A stretch of DNA of 64,000 nt from assembly GCA_026260175.1 (NCBI GenBank), contig JAKCWW010000222.1, positions 69,617-133,616 of the forward strand, given 5' to 3'. Both the position numbers and the translations under genes were made by a program. Positions 49,426 through 61,100 of the stretch are shown piece after piece (the first letter of the stretch is position 1; every line of letters begins with the position of its first letter). This DNA is from Reticulitermes lucifugus (taxonomy: Eukaryota > Arthropoda > Insecta > Blattodea > Rhinotermitidae). A model generated the notes under the pieces. It made no database searches, was not told the origin of the DNA, and saw only the letters and a program-made list of their open reading frames with translations.

Positions 49426-51738
49426 AAAAGCAAATAGCAGTATGTTAACACAGAACGTCTGAATATGATATTAAGTAATAAGTTTAAACATAATTTATTA
49501 TATGCTGATACTTAACAAATATATTTTTGAAATTGACAATAGGATTAAATGAAGGCAAATTGGGGGAAGTATACAAAGTCCGTTCGTCAACAGAACATTT
49601 GTAATTTCTTTAGTCGAAGTTGAAGTTTCTTGCAACGTATCAATTTTTTTTTCGTTTTCTGAATATATTTCTTTCAGAAATATACCAAGTACATATTCTT
49701 GCGCTGTGTGAAAAAGGGTGTGTTAAAAGAACAAAAATCTAGTACACGTGTATAAGAAACTTTGCAAACCAAAGATATTTACAATGAGGAATACCTTTGT
49801 AGGCTTCAACTTCTTCTAAACGAATTGAAGATTATAATATTGACCCGCCTGCTGTTTGTTCTTAGATATCAGTCGGACTGAACAATTGACAGACCGTATG
49901 CGGATCACTGAAAATGACCAGATCCTTAGCCTCACCCCTTTTACCCTTCACGATATTTCAGCTATTTGACATTGTATGCTACACCAATACGTTTTAATGC
50001 CCTTATTTACTCGTAGTTCCGAATTCTACCTGCATCAGATATTATCCACTGACCAAATGTGTAACCTTTCTTTTACTGATCTGTTAACTGTCATGTGGTA
50101 TTGTACATTACCTATATTTATGGTTATTAGAATAAGAGACATTTATTCCGATCCTTATGTTTACATTTGAGCTTTGCATTAGATCCATAACTTGGTCTGG
50201 CAGTACAAATGTTGTCTTAGGAAAAGAATCGCTGACAGGCACAGTGAGGGTTGTCCAACACAAAGTTATAACAAGTCTTATTGCTGTTATATTCCTGTCC
50301 TGGCTGAGGGTATCGTGGTTTTTTTCAGTCACTTAAGGCAAACGACAGAATCGTACAAAAAACCACGACCACCTCCTGTTTAATAACTTCGACATCGTTG
50401 CCCTTCAATCTTCTTCCTTTGCAAGACATTATGACAGAGGTCGCCTGTATACAGACACGATCATCTGCCAAATTTTCAAAATGCTTGTTGCGTGTTGAAC
50501 TCATCAAGCTCATGTGAGTACCACTGTTGCTAATGGTAATGACTCGTTGTAAATTCGAAGGAAACACGCTTTATAGATGAAAGTGATCACATTTGTTGTA
50601 AGTGAGACTAAGTAAATTTTCAGACTATGTGACGGTTAATGCCATCTCTCTAACTGTCTGAGTGAATATCTTATTCACTTATCCACTGCGTTCAACGTCC
50701 TTTAAAATTGAACGCCAAGAAGTTTAGAAGGATGGGACGGAACAATTAAGGATTATTCGGATTATAAACATTATTTCCCAGTGGTAATGCAGCTTTAAGC
50801 TTCGTGTATCAATTCCACGTCTGTGACTGTTTTTAATGTACATGGTGCATAACTTTGTTTTCCTTCTGCCCAGAAAGACGTAGGCGAAACCGACGGTTCG
50901 GTACCGACGACTATAAAACTATCCAATACGAAATTTTTCTGCATAATGTGCGTTCAGCGGTTCTAAAACTGGACTGTGCGGGTATGGTCGTAGATATTGA
51001 CGCACACAGCACTCCTCACATTCCCTCATTTATGATAAAAAACACACTGTATACTATTTGGAGCCTTCGACACAATCAATGCTTGCTTACTATACTTTTC
51101 CACACCTATCTGTTGGCAATGCGCCTCACTCCATCCATTCTATAGTGTTCACTTTCCTTTCAGGAAATATGAGAGTGATATAAATTTAAATGTAACAAAT
51201 TGTTAACCTGAGTCATTTGTATGCCCTGAATTATAGTTTTATAGCAATCCTTATTTGATAATCACATTAGCTTATAGTCAGCATGGTATATTTATAATCA
51301 TAAGACTGATGACAGTATTTGGCAATGAATTAATACTGTCATTTTAAGTAAAACTTCTACTTTTATTTCTTAAAGGAAAATGTTACATAATCGTTCTGCA
51401 TATTTACTTCTTCAAGGCTAGATATTTACTTTCCCATTGTTGAAGATATAAATAATATCGAAGTCTTATTCTGCGGATCACGACTTCCATTGTAATTTAG
51501 TGCATAATCCGTTGCTGTCATGTGAACTTTATAAACATAATTACTGCAGTCATCTAGTCATCCTTCTTCTTCCAAAAGCATCTGAAAAGGAAACATTTGC
51601 ATATATAGGTATGTGTCAGTCTGCAAACTACATAAGTGGTGGAGATAACTTGTAGCGATATTCTGCTTATCAAAGGTCGCAGACTATTTATACACAAATG
51701 TACGTTCTATTTACACAGATTACTGACCTGTTTTGTGA

Positions 51739-51955
51739 GCCAAGATAGCGTAGTCGGTAGAGCGACTAGCCCACGGCCTGAACAACCGAGGAATTGTGGT
51801 TCTATTCCCTGCAGGAGCGAGAGGTTTTTCTCTACACCACATTGTCTAGACCAGCACTGGGGCCCACTGAGCCCCGTATTCAGTGGGAATAGGGAGCTGT
51901 CTCCATGGGGATGAAGCGACCGGGGCGTGAAGCTAATCCATCTACTATATGCTCA
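51739..51955 (+). mobile_element. SINE family 4, copy e
   Basis: Clear head AGCGTAGTCGGTAGAGCGAC (box A) with TGTGGTTCTATTCCC (decayed box B). The body has CTAGACCAGCACTGGGGCCC and ACCGGGGCGTGAAGC. Intergenic, about 210 bp from the end of IR-4. Confidence 0.75.
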
Positions 51956-52167
51956 GAATAATGTAATTTATCGAAGGTAAATCTGTCGGAGCGTGCTTTT
52001 TGGCACAGGAAGATTTTGCCTTTACATTATCCCCCCTCCTCTCGTTGCTGTATTTATGTACGGTAAACGCGCTCCTCAGAGTCAAGTTTCCAAACATCTT
52101 CAGTGTCCTTCACAGCATTAAAAATGTCGACTTTTATGTCGTAGTTTTAGAAATAATTGTGTTATTC

Positions 52168-55100
52168 TTACTTGGATTTCTGAAGGCGTTCAAGGAAGAG
52201 AATGGTCGATCCAGTGATGACACCGAACACGAAGATAAGGAAGGCAACAGTGACGCTCTCCATATCCACGCTGTAGAACATGTCCAGGTACTGGCATTTT
52301 GGCGGTTGCGGACGCCATGTCAGCTGTTCGCGAGTCATGATTCCCGTCTCCCATAATTTCCGAAACCTGCACAAAATATTATGCTTCCTTTTCACAAAAT
52401 AGCTACATAATTGGTGGGTTTATGTCCTTTCGATCTCCTTATTTTTCATCTTCTCACCTACAATACTGGTTTTTATAAAATTTTGTATTAAGGTCTGTAC
52501 GGAAAGCTGTGGGACGAATTTCCTACTTTGCTTTGTCGTTCAGATGTAACTGCTATTTTTGATGAAGCTGAAAGGAACTTAGGCTACTTAATATCACTCC
52601 GAAAAATTGGTGCAAATCATGAAACTAAGCGGTTTTGTACTATCCCGAATATAAAGGAGGATCATCTATGGCGAATTTTCCATCTCCTCCTTACTCCTCG
52701 AAATTTCAGCAGGATATTCCAAAAAAGAAATGATATCGGATAACTGTTTTGACTCGCAAGGCCTATGCATCATGATGGTGCCACAGTTTATAAGAATACA
52801 GGAAGAAATTTGCTTGAAGGATCCCGAAATATTTGTGACCCATGACTGGGTGCTCTTACATAAAGTTTCCCCAGCATATCGCCAAGTATTTGACTGTGGC
52901 GCTTCTGCAGCCACTGTACTCTACCGATATTGCATAGTGTGTCATTTTATACTCTTCTGTGGGGGAAGGCCACAAGTGGCCGAAGTTTTGTCACTCTAAG
53001 GATGCAACGCATTTTCAAGTGGCATATACATTTTGTGCCAAGAGAACGGATGTTTTATTTCCGTAAGTGTTTCGATCAAATAACTGTACTAACTCTTGCA
53101 ATAAAAGAAACATTCTAATGGTTCCTTAGGCCCTCTGAATTGTAGGTATAATGACTGTACCGGCACGTCTTGAATATCTCACGTGCATTGAGGATTTCAT
53201 GTGCGGCGAATTAAACACATAGGGCCTGATTTTCATCCCGTGGATTAATACCTTAGCACTAAGTAAAAGTTGAATGTTTTTATTTCTGTTCTCTTCTAAA
53301 TATAAGACTTGTTGTGGTGAGGTGTCCTTTTTTGTGCCTGCGACTTGCATATGTTTGCAGTTGGTGCATAGCCAAGCCAACTTTGATTTACCCATATGCC
53401 AGGAGCTTGCGATAGGGCGATCTTTTCTGAACAAGTGTGTACGTCATTCTTGGAGTGAACAGTGAAATTTCTGTGATGGCGCATTTGTCTTCGTTGCTGA
53501 ACGTCTGTTCGATTATCGGGTACAGCGCGATGGCCTCATCGTGAATGGCAAATGACTCCTTGTGCAGTTTGTGGATTGCAGTATCCACCGGGAATGCGTA
53601 AGGAACTGAGCTTTTTGGTGGCCTCATCTTCTTGCTGTACAGTTGCTTCAGTGTCGGATCAGAAATGTTCTGAAAAAGTAGTTGAATTATTACTGTTAGT
53701 TACACATCTCTTTCATGACTAACTAATGGGCCCTTAGACTACAGTTATTGCCATACTACACCACCTGCTTCATCTTAAAAACATTACATTTCGTTTCGTA
53801 TTTTTCCGATAATAAATTACAATTACATCACGCAAGAACATCTGGCGAGTCTCAGTAATCGAAACACAGCGCATTCACTGTGAGGAAGGAAATGTATTTT
53901 TATACTCTTTACGTTTAGCTTAATTCCGTGCTTTAGATGGATAGTTAGTTTCAACGATGAAATGTTAACTTCGTCTCTCGTCCCGAAAGAAAAAATGTGG
54001 ATGTTGGTGTTTGCAAACAAAATGCTGAGAAGAGTAACAGGACTTAAAAGGCAGGGAGACATAGCAGGTTGCAAAAGCAGTTATTGAGGAGCTTCATGAC
54101 TTGTATGCTTCGACAGATGTTATTGGAATGATCAAACTATAAAAGGTTTAGTCGAAACCTTCAACGCCACAGATAAGTTAGGAAACATAGACCTAGCTGG
54201 GAGGATAGGGATAGTGTGTGAGGGCGTGGAGTTCACTTACATGGCTCAGACAAGGCACATTGATGGGATTTTGTGGATACGACAGTGGCTTTCTGGTTTC
54301 TTTAGAGGTGTGGAATATTTAGAGCCGCTTCTCAAGAATGATCATGGTCTATAAAATTAATATTTCGTAGGGAATATCAGCATATTTAAATTAAATATTA
54401 ACAAGCACATGCTCTTTTGATTTATCCCTTAGCATTATCTCCGAATTAATGTATGTTTGCTGTTGTTACCAGATTTATCGCATTACTTCAAAATATTCTT
54501 CTACTTTTGGTTCCCTGCAATTTCTACCTGGAAGTACTCTCGGTTGTGGCTGTTGTATACATAGCCGACGTGCAGTTTGCTGTTAATGAGATCTCTAACG
54601 CTGTGGATGTTGCGCGGTGGAGGCTGTAGAAGGTCCGATACCATACAGGCACCATAGTACGCGTTAAGCAGCACGACTTGCACTAAGGTCACCAGGTACA
54701 CGATCCGCCAAGTTATCCACTTCGATTCCATCTCGCTGCCTGACAAAACACAGGGGACCAGAAACTTTACATGCCTTAGCCCGACACTCTCATAATACGT
54801 GTTCCACTTCGTATTTGCATGCATCTTCTATTATTACTAATATGATCAGTTGTAGTAAGGTGATGTGTGTTGAAATGTAGCACACATGAGTTGGATGGGA
54901 AAAGCACACATTTTGACTTTAAAACTGAAATGTAAATGCCTGTTTGGGAAACGTAAGCGTAGGCCTCATATGGGATGGTAATATCAAAATGGATCTTAAC
55001 CCTTCAATGCCGGCCTCAATGCACTTTACGGACCTGTAATACTTCACATGCTGCTGGTCTCGGTGCACTGTACGGTCGTGAGTGTATTTAAGGTTACTAT

Positions 55101-58100
55101 ATGTTAAAGCCTCTCTCTTTTGGACCGTAGTTTAAATTCATACACCACTGTCAAATGAGGGGTTAAAAGAACAGGATTGAAATTGTGAGCTAAGTGCAAC
55201 TGCGTGTGGATGAAGCTCCTATGAAACATGTAAATAAACTTATGTAAAAGGCGTAAAATTGTTTGGTCAACTGACCGACTATAGCTTCCCAAAACAGACT
55301 GCGCTCCGTGGGTTTGGTTAACAATATTAGTTGAAGAACTGAAGTTGTGAATTATTCACTGTGTAATTCGCTCTCTTTTCTTGTTACTTCTCTTTCAGGT
55401 CTGCATGAGTTTTAAACCTGGTTTTGCCTTTTCAAAATAACTAACTCCAAACAGGAAAGACAAAAGTGAAAGAAAGAGAAGCCAATCTCTCAAAACTGTA
55501 ATTAAGGTTGATACTTAATATTAATCCTTTGAGCTGACTTTCTTTCGCAAATAACAGAATATTCTGTCTATAAGTGTGTGTCAGGCGTCACATTATGTCA
55601 TTTAGATAATAATAATAATAATAATAATAACATAAGAGGAAAGTTAATAATTAAAGACATTATTCGTTTACCCCAAAAGCTATCGGCAGTACTAAAGAGC
55701 TTAAGAGTATAAGCAGTATGAGTCTTCCCTTATTTCCACCCAGTTAGTCTGTAATTGCTTTGGACCTCCTGGGACATGATATGTAGTGCAGTGCGTAGGT
55801 ACATACAAGCGGCACGCACTAACACGTGGCCTGTATTTTTAGAATTGTGTCTGACTGAGTACCGAAGGCGGATGCTAGCTTTTCCACTAGTAAAAGTTTT
55901 GTTGCCTTCTACCAGTCTTGCCACCATCCACCTTTAGCACTACATAGACCAGCAATACCTACTAATACTATTGTAACACCTGCATCAGGTATGTTTTGAA
56001 GTTAAGAAGCGAGTAACTCAGGGCATTTTCGAGATATGAGTAATCAGCATTGATGGTATTACTTTGAAATTGGCATAATAAAGTGAAAGAAGCGGTACAG
56101 GAGTAGCTTAAAATATAACTAAAGTATTTAATTGTGGTGGAATCAGAAAACGTGTCGTAGAGCAGTCCTAATAGTGCATAAGAAGCAGAAGAGTGAGCTA
56201 TAGCTGCTACTGCTTGGCTGTTTTGTCAAGCTACCTTTATGTTTCTAATTTGCCTTCGTCGAATGTAAGATTAGAATTTAAGTAATTAGATCCGGTCTTG
56301 TTTTTCTTATGGATTAGGATGTCCTTGTGGCATATTTATTAAAAATATTGCTCCTGCTAGGGCTACACTTCAGACAAGTAAAGAATTACCCTGCTCAGAT
56401 ATAGCGCCGAAGATGGTTAGTATAGTTGCACCCCACGAGTGTTCATAGCCCTGCTGACCATCGCTCTGGTGGCGGTACTCCAGCCAGTTGACGAGGTGGA
56501 TTGTGGCCATCATGAGGGCCCATGAGAGCAGGGTACACAGCCACACAGTCTTAGTGAATGGCTTGAGCAGAGAGTAACTCTTCCGTATGGTCCTCGGATG
56601 TCGAAAAAACATAGATGTCCTGCGTCCATAATAATTCCTTACAAGATATTTATGACCAGCTTCTGCAAAAATATTTTCTTCTGATCTCCTTCAAGTGTCT
56701 TATTTCGGGTTTATATGACAAGAAAAGTGAGCATTATGAATTGGGTGTGAGACATTTGTATGCTTAAGTTACAGTACAAGGCCTACGGACTAAAGTTTTT
56801 GGATGCAACCTCAAGTTTTTGCATCGTCGCCACCTGTTTCATTGTATATGCTTACACAATATTTCATGCCAATATTCTGTGTTTATTTTATTACAGCTTA
56901 TAATAAAATACTTTCACGTATTTTATTCTTCCGGGCATAGAGGTTTTTGTTTTTTCTCCCCTTCAAGATTGGCTGTAGGGCTTACTCCTACCCAGTGGGT
57001 ACCGTGGTTCTTGCTCGGGGGGAAGGTGGATGGGCGAGCTACCTGAATTGACTAGGCCGTCGATCTAGTGCTACGGTTAAGAATGGCTAGAGCTATGCTT
57101 TTTTCTCCCATACCTCTTCAATACATTGTATTTAATTAAAAACAGGAACACCTGTATTTTTATTCTTTTTTCTGTTCCCTTTTGGTGGGCTGTCGCCATT
57201 TGATTTTAGAAATGCGGAGCCTAATGGATAATTGTGAAGCATTTTTTTTCCTGTGGCGCTTCGGCCCGTATTGGGGTCATGGCCTCCCCTTATGAGGCAT
57301 TGCGATCACACTCATTTTAGACACACCACACTCGGTAGGAGTTCTCTGGACGAGTGATCAGCCGAACGCAGAGACCTCTACCTGACAACACACAACACTC
57401 ACAAGAGACAGACATCCATACCCCTGGTGGAATTCGAACCCACGATTCCAGCAAGCGAGCGGCCGCAGACCCGCAGACCCACGCCTTAGACCGCGCGGAC
57501 ACTGGGATCAGCAGTACAGGCCCTTAGGACTCCAGGAGGTTGAGGCTCCCAAAATTTGTAGACAATCGGCACATGAAGGTGGTAAGGTTGTCAGCCCCAA
57601 GCACCGGCAGTCTTTACCTCCAGGAGACATCCCTGGTACTCATTTCTCTTAGAGGCTGAGTCGACCCCAGGGTCATAGTGCGGCCGGAAGGGTTAAGTCA
57701 ATGAAAAATACCAATGACCCCACCGGGAATCGAACCCGCGACCTTCCAGCTGCAGCGCAATGCCTCAACCAACTGCGATTGTGGAGCCTTATTGGAATGA
57801 TATCGCCGGGAATATCCAAAGTACACGAGGAAAATTTTTTTCCATTGCCACTTAGTCGACCAGATTTCCCATGTCGGTTGTGAGGAAACCCTGGCCCCGT
57901 GATGACTAACCGCTCACTATTTGGCACGGATTTAGCTTGCTTATCTTCTATGTTGATTCTACAATACAACTCTGACCCGTTTTATTTTCAGATCTGGGCC
58001 AAAAGGTCTTCTAGTAAGAGAAACAGACAAGAATGTGTCAGGAACGAAACTTATCTCTTGATTAACCACACATTTGGAGACTGTTTGTTATAATGACTGT

Positions 58101-61100
58101 GGAACTATGTTTACTTCAAATATTCAAAGCGTTTATCTTTTTGCTGAGAACCATTAACTGTATATAATGAAGAAACTTCTATATCTCCATTTTAATTGGC
58201 TGGTTTTGAAGTCATAATTAGATTATTGGCTTTTATTACTTTATTGTTGAATGTACGAAATTATAAAAGTAGTCTTAGGTAGCCTGCGATAGGGGATTTT
58301 GGCTTCATTTGTAATTTGTACTCTTCTTGACCTAGGACAACAGAGAGAGAAGATGGAGAAATATACAAGTATCATCTGCCTACTAACACAGGGTGGGTTT
58401 TGCCACCGCACTTTTTAAGTTCATAATAATTAATAACCGCCTCCTCAATACCTGTGGATGGAAATAAGTTTAACATTATGAACGATTAAGCCACGGACAC
58501 TGTCTCCTCGCAGAGGTCAGTCCCAAAGTTTCAGGTGAAATAAGGCAGCTTCATAATTTCACTCTTTTTGTGATATCTGTGTATACAGTTTTACAGTAAC
58601 AGGGAAATATTTGGAACTCCTATTACTTCTTTTATGGCACTAGAACGCTAGCAGTTTTCATTGCAGTATCAGAGGTAGCATAACTTACGCCAAAGACGGC
58701 TGTTAGTTGTCAATCGACCAAACGACGGTGATAGTGTCACTAAGTTGCTCTTGCTTGTTTCTGTATTAGCATTTCTGAAACGGATACTAGCCTGAATTCC
58801 CACGTCGGTGCAGTGAAATCGACAACTGCGAGACGTTGAGGCAACATGGTGAGTGAAGTGATGCCAAGTTGCACTTCTTCCCTCTGAAGCATGCCTATCA
58901 TCCCGTCAAACTGGCCGTTTGAATCAGGGGCACCATGAGAGTAAGTGGCTTGAAGCTGCATCCTGCAGAAAGATGAAATACGAAGACAGTTTTCACGGAT
59001 TTAAATCATAAATAACAAGAATATCAACAATAAAAACAACGACGACGACACAAACAACAACAAAAACATCGCAAATTAAGTTCTCGTTTAAGTGCAGATA
59101 CACGGATTAAAGCTGTACCTTTGATATTGTTGTCGGACATTATCTGTCAGTTTATATTTGCCTTTATCTTACGGCCTTCGAAATTCCAGCTTACTCTGTC
59201 TAGACCGGAGCAATTTTCAGTTTAAAGGCTCATTTCTGTACCTTTCCACGTTATACTTTGTGTTTCTTACATTTTATAAGCTAAAATGTCCTAATGCGCA
59301 ATGTACTGACGTTTTCATCTACGCGTACTCGAAGTTTTGAAACAACCCTTCTACATTTAGCAGCTTAGTTAATGAATATTTTTAAATTTGTATATTTTCA
59401 TATCATGTTTTACTTGCTGGCTGGTCTAAGGTGTAAGTCTGCGGCCGCTCACTTGCTGGGATTGCGGGTTCAAATGCCGCCGGGTGCATGGATGTTTGTC
59501 TGTTGTGAGTGTTGTGTGTTGTGCAGGTCGAGGCCTTTGCGACGGACTGATCCCTTGTCCAGGGGAGTCCTACCGAATGTGTGTGTGTGTCATTGAGTGT
59601 GATCGGGTACAACAATAATCTTCTACAGCTAAAATGAGTAGATAAGAGGTCAGACTAAAATTTTACTTGCTGAAATAATTCAATACGGAAATTAGTGGAG
59701 GAATGTATAGAACAAATTGTGCTCAAAGCTTTATGACTCTACAACTTTGGAGACCCTATTTCATCGAGTAAGCGTGTCGCAGAAATTTGTTGCATAATGA
59801 ATGATTGGTTTTTGGCTTATCGGAAGTAATAAATTGCGATGAAGCGCCGTGTTGATGAATGCCACCGTTTATATGTTCTTAGAATAATGGGCACTGAGCG
59901 TCTACATATTCCAGCAGCTCAGAGCCGGAAGTGTTTGGTGATTCAGTTTTGTATATTGTATTACTCTTCTAATTTTTCCTTCCTTTTTTCTCTTATGGTC
60001 TGATATCAGTTATCATCGTAGAGGGTGTGTTGCATTTGATAATGTAATAGTCGCTATGTGTTAGCTTATTATTCTCCTTTATTTATTTTCTAAGTCGCTG
60101 TTGTGGCTATATTACCCCTTGTTATATTACTGCGCAGTCAGGTTGGTTATTTACTGTAAAAGATTTCCTGTTTTAATGTTTATGCGTTGCTTATGCATGC
60201 TTCAACATGGAACGTGTTGTAAACGAACATCTTTTTACAATAAATTACAGTTGTTTCACAGTGATCTTGCTACTCATCACAACTAATATTTAACATTTAT
60301 GAAAGCTTTAGGCGTAAAGTCCTTTGCACGAGACATGTTCAAATGTTTTACATACGTACGTGAAATTAAATCTGCCTGCAAGTATGAGATGCAGCGCGTA
60401 GTTGTATTTCGCAACGGAATCCACGTATCTGTCTACAGGGGAGCTAAGCCTGCGTTCTATGTTATCACCAGGAGTGTCAGTCACCTGAAACACATTAAAC
60501 AGTGTAATAATATACGGAACTTGATAAAACGGTGGCTTCAACAAACTAATACAAGCGGCGGACAATTTCTGTTAATGACCGGAGAATAATTATCGCCTTT
60601 CTCTTCCAAGCGAGGGCTCTGAAATTAATGCTACTGATTTTGGAGGCCGCAATGACAAATCTGTGCAGGTTGGAGCTCAGCCTCAGAATAATATGTCCTT
60701 GTACTCAATATTATACCATTTCAAGATGAGCGGGTTTCGTAGATGATACATAAGACACAGCAGAGAGGAAATAACAGGAATTTGGAGAAAATTACATGCT
60801 GAGAATCTTCGTAATTCATTACCTATACCAAATATTTTAAGGTTGATCAAATCAAGGACGAAATTGGCGGGTCAAGTAGCGAGAATTTGGAGGCATGGAA
60901 AGCATGCAGGATTGTTCTCATAAAAGCGACAAAGATGTATTTTGAAACTTTGAAAATAATTTTTTATTTTTTTATCACTATTACAACATTTTTCTCGCTT
61001 CCTAATGGTGCTTATTGGGCGGATCACGGAATAGTTATGTAAGAATGAATGATTTGTAAGTAGAATTTATATAATTGGTTTTACAGATATGGAATGGCAT

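Larger units (their letters stand above)
48939..52167. other. Intergenic region between IR-4 and IR-3
   Basis: Only 3.2 kb, so it must carry IR-3 upstream control and the IR-4 3' end. Contains a non-LTR tail near 49250 and a family 4 SINE near 51739. No exon and no clear promoter motif could be supported. Confidence 0.6.

Noticed and set aside
52000-52356. Plus-strand 118-codon frame over the IR-4 3' end
   Set aside because: It is antisense to the TM3 exon of IR-4, which is strongly supported by homology.
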